NCBI RefSeq assembly: GCF_030811715.1
Contig: NZ_JAUSRH010000015.1
Location: 25,120 to 89,119 of the forward strand
Length of the DNA stretch: 64,000 bases
Source: Sinomonas atrocyanea
Lineage (GTDB): Bacteria; Actinomycetota; Actinomycetes; Actinomycetales; Micrococcaceae
Reading direction: 5' to 3'
Both the position numbers and the translations under genes were made by a program. Below the pieces are notes generated by a model, which worked only from the letters and a program-made list of their open reading frames with translations, was not told the DNA's origin and did no database searches. This document shows, piece after piece, positions 24,956-33,123 of this stretch (its first letter is position 1; every line of letters starts with the position of its first letter).

Positions 24956-25872
24956 AATTCGGTTCCCCTTGGGGTGAGGTGGGCGGAGACGCGGTCTGCC
25001 AGTTCTGCGTGGGTGGTGACCCAGACGTCGTCGAACCCGCGGATGTAGGCCAGGAGCTCCTCGAGCACGACTAGGCGCGAGCGGTGGCCGATGATGTGCG
25101 GGTGCATCGTCAGCTGGAAGACGCCGCCGGCGGCGTAGGCGCCGTCGAACTCGTCCTTCCAGATCTGCAGCAGCTGCCGCGGAGGGGTGTAGGGCCGCAG
25201 CGACGCGAAGCGGTCCATCATCAGATAGGGGGCGTCGTCGCGGATCCACTCGACAGGGATCTCTACGACGCCGGTCGGCTCTCCCTCGGCCATCAGCTCG
25301 TAGGGCTCGTCGTCGGCCATCAGGGAGGAGTCGTACAGGAACCCGAGCTCGCGGACGACGTCCAGCGTCGAGTCGGAGAAGTCCCATGAGGGGGTGCGGA
25401 TGCCGACCGGACGCACTCCGGACTGCTTGTGGAGAACCTCGACCGAGCGGCCGAGCAGGTCCAGTTCCTGCTCGTGGCTCAGCTGGGTGTTCCGTTCGTG
25501 GATCCAGCCGTGCACCGCGACCTCGTGGCCCGCGTCAGCATAGCCGGGCACCTCGTGCGGGCGCAGCAGGGCACACACGGCCGGGATGAAGAACGAGGCC
25601 TTCGCCTCGTACCGCTCCAGCAGCTCCAGGATGCGGGGCACCGCCACCCTGATGCCGTACTCGCCGGCGGCCATCTTCCCCGGGCTGGTCTCACCGTCCC
25701 GGAGGGAGGGGGTCTCGTGGTCGGAATCGAAGGAAAGCAGCACAGCAGCCTTCGCCCCGCTCTGCCATCGTTGGGCCGGGTCGGCGTCCATGAGCGGCCG
25801 GCCTGCACGGACGCGCTCCACATGGCCCCGCCACGTCTTCTCGCTCCAGCTCCATGGGGGTTCGCTGCTCAC
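24952..25872 (-). CDS. Polysaccharide deacetylase-fold hydrolase (PuuE/cyclic imide hydrolase-like)
   Basis: 306 aa. GTG at 25872 preceded by GAGAGG is preferred over the longer frame. NodB-type fold with LLSFDSDHET (metal Asp region), HGWIHERN (H-x4-H type motif) and GIRTPSWDFS; later LTMHPHIIGH. The HGWIH pattern and absence of a signal peptide place it with cytoplasmic PuuE allantoinase and cyclic imide hydrolases rather than cell-wall deacetylases. First gene of the operon, together with an M20 enzyme: a two-step opening and trimming of a cyclic amide, imide or ureide is plausible (inference). Confidence 0.8.
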   Translation of the reverse strand: MSSEPPWSWSEKTWRGHVERVRAGRPLMDADPAQRWQSGAKAAVLLSFDSDHETPSLRDGETSPGKMAAGEYGIRVAVPRILELLERYEAKASFFIPAVCALLRPHEVPGYADAGHEVAVHGWIHERNTQLSHEQELDLLGRSVEVLHKQSGVRPVGIRTPSWDFSDSTLDVVRELGFLYDSSLMADDEPYELMAEGEPTGVVEIPVEWIRDDAPYLMMDRFASLRPYTPPRQLLQIWKDEFDGAYAAGGVFQLTMHPHIIGHRSRLVVLEELLAYIRGFDDVWVTTHAELADRVSAHLTPRGTEL

Positions 25873-26068
25873 GTTTCGCCTCTCTTCGAAGTAGCTCTCG
25901 GGTCCGGAGGGCGGCAAGGCTGCCCCGGAAATGCGCGGTGATGTGACCTCGCTCTCATCAGAGTAGGGAAAATATCGTTCATCGACAAGACCATGGTTGG
26001 TAAATTCGTTCTCTGCACTGATGATGTATGGCTTGATCGACCAGCGACAACGGGTGGGTTAGCGGTGC

Positions 26069-26080
26069 TAGTGTTCCCTC
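26069..26080 (+). promoter_or_regulatory. -10 element of the Lrp-type regulator gene
   Basis: TAGTGT at 26069-26074 ends 6 nt before the ATG at 26081, giving a probable leaderless transcript. The 208-nt divergent region also holds an AT-richer stretch around 25970-26030 that should contain the leftward promoter and the regulator's binding sites, which I could not define. Confidence 0.4.
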
Positions 26081-27169
26081 ATGAGCGCTGACCCGACTCC
26101 TGTCCGCGAGGGCACTTCGCCGGTGATCGAGGACCCGGTCAGCCTGGACATCGTCGCCGCCCTGCAGATCGCGCCCCGGGTGCCCGCCGCCAAGCTCGCC
26201 GAGATCCTCGAGCAGCCCACGACTACCGTGACCCGGAAGCTCAAGCGGCTCCAGCAGGAGCGCCTCGTCAAGGTGATCGGTCGCTTCGCCTGGCCGCTGG
26301 TGACCTCGGGGAACCCGATGCAGATGTGGATCTGCTGCCAGCCCGGGCGCTCCTACGAGGTCGCCGAGAGCCTGAAGCAGTTCCCGGAGATCCAGTTCCT
26401 GATGGTCACCTCGGGCAGTGCCGACATCTATGCCGACCTCTACCCACTGCTGGGATCTGACGCCAACGACCTCATCAGCCGCAGGGTCCCCTCCATCCCA
26501 GGCATCGCCTCCGCCCGAAGCCAACTCGTGCTGAAGAGCCCCCGTGTCGGCCAGTCCTGGCGCCTGAACCGCCTCACTGAAAATCAGCAGCACGAACTGG
26601 AAGCCTGCACCGACCCGGTGGTCCTCCCGGCCTTCTCCCGGATCGAAGACCTCAGTGACATCGACTTCCAGACCCTGAAGGAACTGGGCAACAACTCGCG
26701 CATCACCGCTGCCGACCTCGCCCGCAAGCTCGCCGTGAGCAGCTCCACCGCCTACAGGAGCATCCAGGTCGTCTTGGGCTCGGGCGCCATCTCGCCCCGC
26801 GTCGAGGTCGAACCCGCGGCCGTCGGGTTCCCGCTGAACGCGAACATCTCGCTGCAGGTTGACCCCTCCGCCATCCCCGAGGTCCTGGCTGACCTCAGCC
26901 GGCACCCCTCCGCAAGGATGGTTTCCATGGTCGCGGGCAGCGCCTCGGTCACCCATAACGGAGCGTTCACCGGCCCCGCCCAGCTGGCGGACTTCATCAC
27001 CGAGGACCTGGGCGCCCTCCGCGGGGTCCACTCCATGGACATCTGCATCGGCATGAACGTCCTCCGCCGCTACTGGATGGACCGCGACGGCTTCCGCATC
27101 GGGGAGCAGGTCCCCGGCATCCTCAGACATAGGGTCACGGCCTCAGAAATCCAGCAGGAGTGTCATTAG
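26081..27169 (+). CDS. Tandem Lrp/AsnC-family regulator (duplicated HTH-RAM)
   Basis: 362 aa, about twice the usual Lrp length. First HTH near residues 22-62 (VPAAKLAEILEQPTTTVTRKL), first RAM domain to about 170; second HTH near 190-240 (LKELGNNSRITAADLARKLA, then AVSSSTAYRSI) and second RAM ending ICIGMNVLRRYWM. Tandem Lrp proteins are common in actinobacteria as local regulators of amino-acid or catabolic operons. Divergent from the deacetylase operon, which it probably controls in response to a small amide or amino acid. Confidence 0.85.
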   Translation: MSADPTPVREGTSPVIEDPVSLDIVAALQIAPRVPAAKLAEILEQPTTTVTRKLKRLQQERLVKVIGRFAWPLVTSGNPMQMWICCQPGRSYEVAESLKQFPEIQFLMVTSGSADIYADLYPLLGSDANDLISRRVPSIPGIASARSQLVLKSPRVGQSWRLNRLTENQQHELEACTDPVVLPAFSRIEDLSDIDFQTLKELGNNSRITAADLARKLAVSSSTAYRSIQVVLGSGAISPRVEVEPAAVGFPLNANISLQVDPSAIPEVLADLSRHPSARMVSMVAGSASVTHNGAFTGPAQLADFITEDLGALRGVHSMDICIGMNVLRRYWMDRDGFRIGEQVPGILRHRVTASEIQQECH

Positions 27170-27426
27170 CAGCCTTGGATGAGCGCGCGTCTTCACGGCC
27201 ATCGTCCGGACGACCGCGGCGCCGACGTTGTTTGTCCTTGAACTCTCTGACGAGGTCGTGGAACTTCACCCTGGTCGCGTCGACGCAGATCATTCAGGTG
27301 GAGGCTCGGGGGTAGATGTGAAGCATTTACTTGACATAATCTCCGTTATCGGCCTGCGATCTGGACTGTGATTCGACATGTGATCGTATGGTTGTTTGGA
27401 TGGGTCTTCCATGGGAGCATGGGGAC
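27170..27426. other. Intergenic region with possible decayed coding sequence and promoter
   Basis: The first half has a weak leftward 52-codon frame (27135-27293) with a basic core D-K-Q-R-R-R-R-G-R-P that may be a transposase or phage remnant, but nothing definite. The second half is AT-richer and holds TTGACA at 27331-27336, a good -35 for the antitoxin gene, though the -10 is unclear. Confidence 0.3.
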
Positions 27427-27819
27427 ATGACAGCAGTTGCAGGAGCCCGCGGCGGGCTGAAGGCGCACCAGGATTCGATCCGGCTGCCCGAGGCCGAGCT
27501 GGTCCGCGACCTCAGGGACATTCTCGGGGCGAAGCTCGTGGCGTACATCGGCTCGGTGAAGGAGACCCGCGCCGTGCGGCAGTGGGCCGACGGCGAGCGG
27601 AAGCCCTCGGCCGAGGTCATGACCCGGCTGCGCCACGCCTACCATGTCGCAGCGCTGCTGGCCGAGCGGGACTCCCGGTCGGTGGTCCAGGCCTGGTTCC
27701 AGGGCATGAACCCGCAGCTGGACGACGTCCCGCCGGCGCGGCTGCTGCGCGAAGGCCAGCTCGAGGACGCGGCGCAGGCTGTCCTCGCCGCCGCCCGGGC
27801 CTTCGCAGCGGCAGGCTGA
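27427..27819 (+). CDS. Xre/MbcA/ParS-type antitoxin
   Basis: 130 aa from ATG 27427 (an earlier ATG at 27388 is possible). Residues 30-70 contain a helix-turn-helix-like region (VAYIGSVKETRAVRQWADGE) followed by the C-terminal MbcA/ParS/Xre toxin-binding segment VVQAWFQGMNPQLDDVPPAR. It lies 3 nt before the RES toxin gene, in the standard antitoxin-first order. It should neutralise the toxin and repress the operon. Confidence 0.83.
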   Translation: MTAVAGARGGLKAHQDSIRLPEAELVRDLRDILGAKLVAYIGSVKETRAVRQWADGERKPSAEVMTRLRHAYHVAALLAERDSRSVVQAWFQGMNPQLDDVPPARLLREGQLEDAAQAVLAAARAFAAAG

Positions 27820-27822
27820 CGG

Positions 27823-28530
27823 GTGGGCCTCGGACAACAACTGGCAACGGTCACTGCGGACGCCCGGGTATGGCGCATCGGCTTCCGCCCCGAGCCCTGG
27901 GCGTGGAGCGGCTGGGAATGGGCGACCGACGGCCGGTTCCCGGGCCGGTGGGATGACCTCCACGGGAACTTCCGCACCCTCTACGCAGGCTCCACCCTGC
28001 ACGCCTGCCTGCTCGAGGTGCTCGCCGGATTCCGCCGCGACGCTCGCCTCGCCGCCGAGCTGGACGAGATCGTCGAGGACGACGAAGACGCCGTTCTGCA
28101 CCCCACCGTGGCCCCAGGCGAGGTTCCGCGGGAATGGCTCGACGCCCGTACTGCCACCTCGGCCGAACTGTCCGGGACCTACTGCGCCGTCACGGACTCT
28201 CGGACCGTCGCCGTGCTGTACCCGCACTTCATCGGCCTCGCCCTCACCCTCGGCCTTGCGGACTTCGACGCCGCAGCCCTGAAGGACGCCCGCCCGCGGC
28301 AGCTCACCCAGGCCGTGGCCGCATGGCTGTACGAGACCACCGACGTCGACGGTGTCACGTTCTCATCCCGCCACGGAGACGACCTCCGCCTGTGGGCCCT
28401 GTTCGAACGCCCCGGCGACCCGCCAGTAAGCCCCATGCTCGCGGGCATTCGACCCGAGGAACTCGACCCTGACAGCGCTGCAGTCAAAGAGGCCTTCCAA
28501 ACACTCGGCCTGACCTGGAAGAGCGAATAG
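27823..28530 (+). CDS. RES-domain toxin (NAD+-degrading type)
   Basis: 235 aa, GTG start at 27823. RES family features: Arg in VWRIGFRPE, the FRTLYAGSTLHACLLEVLAG segment with conserved Tyr and catalytic Glu, and Ser in GVTFSSRHGDD, followed by the terminal LWALFE strand. RES toxins degrade NAD+ and stall growth. The pair probably stabilises the plasmid or region, and may also act in defence. The toxin is intact by reading. Confidence 0.82.
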   Translation: MGLGQQLATVTADARVWRIGFRPEPWAWSGWEWATDGRFPGRWDDLHGNFRTLYAGSTLHACLLEVLAGFRRDARLAAELDEIVEDDEDAVLHPTVAPGEVPREWLDARTATSAELSGTYCAVTDSRTVAVLYPHFIGLALTLGLADFDAAALKDARPRQLTQAVAAWLYETTDVDGVTFSSRHGDDLRLWALFERPGDPPVSPMLAGIRPEELDPDSAAVKEAFQTLGLTWKSE

Positions 28531-28586
28531 GCCTCATCTGGCCCCCGTAACGGCGGCGGCCGCGCGGTTCATGAGAGCATGACGCC

Positions 28587-28904
28587 ATGCTCGCATCGCT
28601 GAACATGCCAGCCGCCCTCGAGACCCGGTCCGGTGCAGTGACGCTGCGGCGAGCGGCAGAGGACGACTTGGATGAGCTGATGGGCTTGCTCTCGGACGAT
28701 CCGATCAGCGCTTCCCGCGGCGACATCGCCGCCGCGGACCGGGCGGCATACCGCCAGGCCCTGGCCTCGATCATCGCCGATCCCTCGAACGAAGTCGTCG
28801 TCGCAGAGGACGAGCAAGCGTCCGTCGTGGGGACCATGCAGTTGACGAGGATTCCCGGGATGGCCAGAAGGGGTGCGACCCGGCTGCTGATCGAGGCTGT
28901 CTGA
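28587..28904 (+). pseudogene. Truncated GNAT N-acetyltransferase
   Basis: The first 105 residues follow the GNAT fold (VTLRRAAEDDLDELMGLL, VVVAEDEQASVVGTMQLTRI, RGATRLLIEAV) but the protein stops exactly where the acetyl-CoA binding motif A (RGxGIG) should begin. Downstream DNA reads as unrelated. The gene was cut by a rearrangement at about 28900, next to the inverted-repeat-bounded island. Confidence 0.65.
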
Positions 28905-28981
28905 GAATGTCAACCAGAACGAGGACTAGGCTGACGGCTTGATTCAGGACCAGTTCGGGGCACAGTGCCAGTGACTGGGAC

Positions 28982-29103
28982 GTTGCGTTTGTCGCGCGCT
29001 CATCGGGCATCTGATCGCGCTGGGTAAACGTGCTCCGGGTTGGACCGCGGCTGTGAGGGGACAGCGGAACACGGCGCCGCGCACGTCGGCGGGCCCGCTC
29101 ACG
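28982..29103 (+). repeat. Left copy of ~120-bp imperfect inverted repeat
   Basis: Matches the reverse complement of 33124-33246 at roughly 80% of positions by eye, best at GCGCTCATCG, GGGTAAACG and GGCGCCGCGCACGT. Contains a small hairpin GCTGT-(6 nt)-ACAGC at 29050-29065. The other copy has GTTGT-(5 nt)-ACAAC at the same place: a compensatory change. The copies face inward across the immunity-gene island. Confidence 0.7.
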
Positions 29104-29163
29104 GGTGCGCGTCGCGAGGGTTATGGACGCGTTCGCGGTCGGCCCCCACTAGTGTTTCAGCAC

Positions 29164-29517
29164 ATGGCTCAGTTGCTGGATTTCGTGGACCTTCCGGGCG
29201 GATTCGAATACCCGCGCGGATTCATCAGGGTGACCGAACTGGGGCTGATCCACTTGGAGCCCTGGCACCTCCTGGAGGGTGAACGGCTGCGCGAGCGAAA
29301 TCGCGGACTGAAGGAACGTTATCCATCACGGACTCTCGTGCCGTTTGCACGGCGTCAGGACAACGATGACGTGGCCTGCTGGGAACCAGACGCTGGGGAT
29401 GGAATCGTCGCGGTGGTTCACGACTTCGCGTCGCCTGGTTGGGAGAATCACGGTCAGTTCGGCAGTTTCTACGACTGGCTCCGACGGGCCGTTGAGGACC
29501 TGATTGAATTCGACTGA
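29164..29517 (+). CDS. Small acidic protein, possible SMI1/KNR4 (SUKH)-like immunity protein
   Basis: 117 aa from ATG 29164; TAGTGT at 29150-29155 gives a likely leaderless start. The C-terminal half (ACWEPDAGDGIVAVVHDFAS, then FGSFYDWLRRAVEDLIEFD) has the pattern seen in SUKH immunity proteins, in which an acidic protein ends with a D/E-rich helix. The N-terminal LGLIHLEPWHLLEG segment also fits small SUKH-type proteins. No partner toxin is adjacent. Assignment is from pattern recognition only. Confidence 0.5.
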   Translation: MAQLLDFVDLPGGFEYPRGFIRVTELGLIHLEPWHLLEGERLRERNRGLKERYPSRTLVPFARRQDNDDVACWEPDAGDGIVAVVHDFASPGWENHGQFGSFYDWLRRAVEDLIEFD

Positions 29518-29629
29518 CTTTCGCCGCTGACCCTTCTCACAGAGCGGGCGCTACCAACAGGCGGTTCTGCCCGCCTCAGCGAAATTCCGGTGGAGGATCG
29601 GCTAGCGTTCCTGGGCACGCACCGCGCTT

Positions 29630-30328
29630 TCAGGGACATAGGCCTTGTGTGCCCTTCCTCAGCCGCTCAAGGCGCCCTGTCGAGATCTCGTCCTTGTAAG
29701 GGGCCATCGCGTGCTCAGTCTCCGCTAGGAGACCACACGCCATCTGATCGCCGTCGATGATGGCCAACGCCGTCGCCACAAACAACTTCAGAGGCAGATT
29801 TGCGGGGATGACAAAATCGCGCCGATCCTTCGCATCACGATTGGCCATGAGATAGGTCCGCAGTTCCCGGCGCGACGAAAACCCGGAAAGTCGCTGCTCA
29901 ACACGGCCCATGTCTACTGAGAGGCCTGCCGAAATCTTGGATACGGCGCCGAGGCGCACAGTCGGTTCGAGACGAAACGATTGAGCGGCGGGTGGGTGGT
30001 GGACCGTACCGGGAGTCCCGCTCAGGACGGCATCCCCGACATCTCCGCGCTGGGCTGGCCTGCCCCAAAGGAAGGGCACAGCCTCGGGACTGACCACCCC
30101 CCATTGCACGTCGTACATGCCGCGGCGAACCAACAGGGCAACAACATGCTGCAATTCACCGGCTCCCCGTATCCACGCAAGCTTCGCGCAGGGCTCGAAC
30201 CCCGCAGGACGGAGTATCGCCTCGATGCCGTCCGCGACGATCCGACGCAGCGCTTCAGCACCGCGAAGCTCCTGATCGCTCAGGGCCCCAAGGTCCGACT
30301 GAGCATGTCCCGTGGTTTCCTCCGTCAC
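29630..30328 (-). CDS. Hypothetical protein, DUF4304-like
   Basis: About 232 aa if translation starts at GTG 30328; an upstream GTG at 30442 would add 38 residues and neither has a clear SD. The segment RRIVADGIEAILRPAGFEPC, then WIRGAGELQHVVALLVRR, GMYDVQWGVV and a following PFLWGR resembles DUF4304, which appears among immunity and toxin-associated proteins. The C-terminal half holds amphipathic helices and no catalytic motif. Convergent with the SUKH-like gene. Function not known. Confidence 0.5.
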   Translation of the reverse strand: MTEETTGHAQSDLGALSDQELRGAEALRRIVADGIEAILRPAGFEPCAKLAWIRGAGELQHVVALLVRRGMYDVQWGVVSPEAVPFLWGRPAQRGDVGDAVLSGTPGTVHHPPAAQSFRLEPTVRLGAVSKISAGLSVDMGRVEQRLSGFSSRRELRTYLMANRDAKDRRDFVIPANLPLKLFVATALAIIDGDQMACGLLAETEHAMAPYKDEISTGRLERLRKGTQGLCP

Positions 30329-30576
30329 CAGTGCACGATATATCGACGAATCATAAAGGGGCGACAGCGGCGGTTTGAAGCCCGCACACCAGCCCTCTAG
30401 CGGTGCAAAGGGATGTCCCGTGGCTCCCGTCCGCGCGGGCACGGAGCCGGATCGCTGATCGGTCGCTTCTCTGCGAAACGGTATCTAGGCGCCGCGGTTC
30501 CCCGGCTCGACGCTTCTCGTCTGGCTGACGTGGCGCTCCCATGGCCCCGAGATCTGTTGCACCCCCCGTCATCCAA

Positions 30577-30990
30577 CTACGACTTCGTCCGAGAGCGACT
30601 CGCTCGAGCTTTCCCCTCTGTACAAATCTTGCGGAAGTCCTGCGGCGGCAGGTACTCCCCTCCAGGAGAGCGGATGGATGTCCCTAGAAACGGGTCGCGT
30701 TGTTCGACGTCCTTGTGCGATCTAGGCAAGGTGGTGTATCCAGCTCGGATCTCCTTGCGTTCCTTGCTCGGAGCCCACTGGAGAAATACCGAAAATGGAA
30801 CGGCGGAAATCAGGAAGACTACCATTAAGCTATCAGTGGCCCACGATTGAGGCACTCCGATCTTCATCAGAACCAGTGCAACCAGAAAAACGAGTGCTGG
30901 CGCAAATACCCATCGACGGGCGCGCATCCATAATGCATAGGACGAGGGTCCGTTCAGAAGGTTTCTCGTCGGATTCGGCACGGTTTTCAC
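30577..30990 (-). CDS. Small two-TM membrane protein, NLLxGPSxY family, copy 1
   Basis: About 137 aa; start uncertain among clustered GTG codons at 30993, 30990 and 30981. Layout: NLLNGPSSY motif, two TM helices (PALVFLVALVLMKIG and MVVFLISAVPFSVFL), then a cytosolic tail with AGYTTLPRSHKDVEQRDPFL followed by G-T-S-I-R, the hallmark shared with two neighbours at 31771-32190 and 32330-33028. The longer open frame upstream reads as noise. Function unknown. Confidence 0.6.
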   Translation of the reverse strand: MKTVPNPTRNLLNGPSSYALWMRARRWVFAPALVFLVALVLMKIGVPQSWATDSLMVVFLISAVPFSVFLQWAPSKERKEIRAGYTTLPRSHKDVEQRDPFLGTSIRSPGGEYLPPQDFRKICTEGKARASRSRTKS

Positions 30991-31262
30991 CACCCCAACA
31001 TCCCGAGCGGGATTGATCCCATGTCCAGCGCCCCCTTCGACACTCCAACCCGTCCTACAGCATACCGATCGTGCCCATCCATCCCATGCCACGCCTTGTT
31101 GCGGTGTCGCAATTTCCGGCCCGGACGAGCAAGTCGACGAGGAGATTCCCGGTCTAGGCGCAGCCCCTTGGCCTGGCAGCGGATCGGAGCGCAAGGCCAT
31201 CTGCTTCCGCGCCGCAGTCGTCGGCGAGCGTTCAGGGGTGGTGTTGTTTGTATCGTTCTCCC

Positions 31263-31748
31263 ATGAAGTTCGTCAGCAGGGATGGGGCCATTTTCGAGCT
31301 GGCAGTCGACAGCTATCAATTCCCCGCCCGCGAAGGCGCCGTTTTCGGCAGGGACGCTGACAGCAACTGGCTCAATGTGCGAGGGAATCTGTCGCTCCCG
31401 GACGGGCGCTCCTCCAACTTCAGGGACCCCTGCCTCACAACTTGGGACGCCCGTGAACTGGCGGATTGGCTCAGATCTGTTAGCTGCGGACACGCGCCGA
31501 GTCTGTCATCAAACGACGGACCCGGCCTGGTCTTCGACGAGCCCTGTCTTGCTTTCGATGCCGAGCAGCTCGAAGGCGACACAGCAGTGCTCCGGGTCTA
31601 CCTCTCCCTCGAAGCCGAGCCTGCATTCGTCGTCGAGGGAGCGCACGGCATGTTCGAGAACTACGTGCAACTCACGATGTCCCTAGCAGAGCTGGGTCGC
31701 GCCGCCGCAGAATGGGATGCCGAAATAAAGGCCTACCCCGTTCGATAG
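31263..31748 (+). CDS. WapI-family immunity-like protein
   Basis: 161 aa from ATG 31263; TATCGT at 31251-31256 gives a probable leaderless transcript. Motifs FELAVDSYQFP, SNWLNVRGNL, FRDPCLTTWDARELADWLR and the strand FVVEGAHGMF are those of WapI-type immunity proteins, which neutralise the tRNase tip of WapA-like toxins. No cognate toxin is in the window, so this is an orphan immunity gene, presumably protecting against toxins from competitors. Confidence 0.75.
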   Translation: MKFVSRDGAIFELAVDSYQFPAREGAVFGRDADSNWLNVRGNLSLPDGRSSNFRDPCLTTWDARELADWLRSVSCGHAPSLSSNDGPGLVFDEPCLAFDAEQLEGDTAVLRVYLSLEAEPAFVVEGAHGMFENYVQLTMSLAELGRAAAEWDAEIKAYPVR

Positions 31749-31770
31749 TGGAGCGATGGCGGATCCTTCA

Positions 31771-32190
31771 TCACGCCGCTCCATCCCCAGAGGAACGGGA
31801 TCGGCTTTGCATGGCCGTTCTCTTGATTGTGGACCTGAAGCTCTCGGCTTCGAGATGTTCATGGCCAGGGAGCCTGAGCGTGTACCCCATATAGGGGTCA
31901 CGCTGCTCCAAATCTTTGTGGCCGATTGGAAAGGTCGTGTAGCCGGCTCGTGACTCGGCCCCTTCCTTGAGGTCCCTCCAAGTCCAAACTAGTGCCAGTG
32001 CAACTCCCATTCCCATTGTGGCGATGAAGATGATGTAGGTGAACACGGACACAGGAAGCCTGACGACATACAGCATGAAGATGAGCAATACACACATTGC
32101 CACGAAGATGATCGAGATCATCATCTGTGCTCTATTTAAGACGTAGGCGGAAGGCCCGGTGAGCAGATTCTTGCGGCGGGGTTTGGTCAT
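31771..32190 (-). CDS. Small two-TM membrane protein, NLLxGPSxY family, copy 2
   Basis: 139 aa, ATG at 32190. Same order as its neighbours: NLLTGPSAYVL, two TM helices (IIFVAMCVLLIFMLYVV and YIIFIATMGMGVALALVW), then SRAGYTTFPIGHKDLEQRDP followed by YMG, and E-H-L. Tail rich in Arg/Ser. Convergent with the WapI gene, 3' ends 22 nt apart. No known family recognised; the tail motif resembles segments in unnamed actinobacterial membrane proteins. Confidence 0.65.
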   Translation of the reverse strand: MTKPRRKNLLTGPSAYVLNRAQMMISIIFVAMCVLLIFMLYVVRLPVSVFTYIIFIATMGMGVALALVWTWRDLKEGAESRAGYTTFPIGHKDLEQRDPYMGYTLRLPGHEHLEAESFRSTIKRTAMQSRSRSSGDGAA

Positions 32191-32329
32191 ATGTTCCATT
32201 CGAAGCCACCACCCAATAGTGAAGACACATTGCCCGGGAGGCCCCCGTCGTTTGACTCGGCCGATTGCAGAGAACGTCTTGCTCCTGCCATCGGTGTCCA
32301 CGGCGCCAAGGTCGAACATCCACTTCTGC

Positions 32330-33028
32330 TCATAGTCTCGGCCTGTCTAGCCGCCGTGCCCGCCGGATGCACAAGATGACGACGGACGTGGCTGCCAGGA
32401 AGCAGAGGATCGCGATCGACGCACGCGGCACTGGCACTTCTCCGGTGGACCACACCACGAGGATGGTCATCGGGTTCCATCCCCACGGAGAATCCGAGTA
32501 CCAAGTCGCGCCGGTCGGCGTGAGCTGCTCACCGCCCCAAGCGGAAACAGGAACAGAGATGAGGGACAGAGCCAGCCACCGTGCGGGCGTCCAATAGGGC
32601 TGGTGCGCTGTGCTCGAGGACGCGGGGCCGATGGCTCGAAGCGCTGAGGCCACGAAGCGTGCCTGTGCACGGGAATGCTTCAGGAGGACCGCGAATTCAG
32701 GTTTCGCCAGATATTCGTCGTCTGCTGCACGTATCAGTGTTCCGAGGTAAGGGTCGCGTTGCTCAAGCTCCGTAAACCGGCGGGACAGTGTCGTGTAGGC
32801 AGCGCGCCTCTCGGCCGCTGCCTTTGCCCGCGCCCAGATGACGAACATGCACCATACCGCCGCAGAGAAGAGTCCGATGGCTAGGAACCCGCCCGTAATC
32901 GATTCCGGAGCGCTGAAAGCCATCAGCAGCACGAGAACTATCCACGATGCGCCGCTGATGACGGCGGACCAGTTTCCGACGCGCGTGAGCATATAGGCCG
33001 AAGGGCCATCGAGAAGGTTCCGGTCCAC
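32330..33028 (-). CDS. Membrane protein, NLLxGPSxY family, copy 3 with C-terminal extension
   Basis: 232 aa, GTG at 33028 with a G-rich SD. It opens directly with D-R-N-L-L-D-G-P-S-A-Y, two TM helices, then RRAAYTTLSRRFTELEQRDP followed by YLGTLIR, and adds about 100 residues with one or two further TM segments (WLALSLISVPVSAW; AILCFLAATSVVILCI). The extension is absent from copies 1 and 2. It lies just inside the right inverted repeat. Function unknown. Confidence 0.65.
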   Translation of the reverse strand: MDRNLLDGPSAYMLTRVGNWSAVISGASWIVLVLLMAFSAPESITGGFLAIGLFSAAVWCMFVIWARAKAAAERRAAYTTLSRRFTELEQRDPYLGTLIRAADDEYLAKPEFAVLLKHSRAQARFVASALRAIGPASSSTAHQPYWTPARWLALSLISVPVSAWGGEQLTPTGATWYSDSPWGWNPMTILVVWSTGEVPVPRASIAILCFLAATSVVILCIRRARRLDRPRL

Positions 33029-33123
33029 GCATCGCCCCCTGAGTCCGTCGGTGGATCGAAGCGAAGGCTACGCGCCTAATCGAACCGTCGGAAGTGCGCC
33101 GCGCACGGCGGTTCAAATTTAGG

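Noticed and set aside
27135..27293. Leftward 52-codon frame with a basic centre between the Lrp and antitoxin genes
   Set aside because: Overlaps the Lrp 3' end, no SD and no family recognised; mentioned only as possible remnant DNA.
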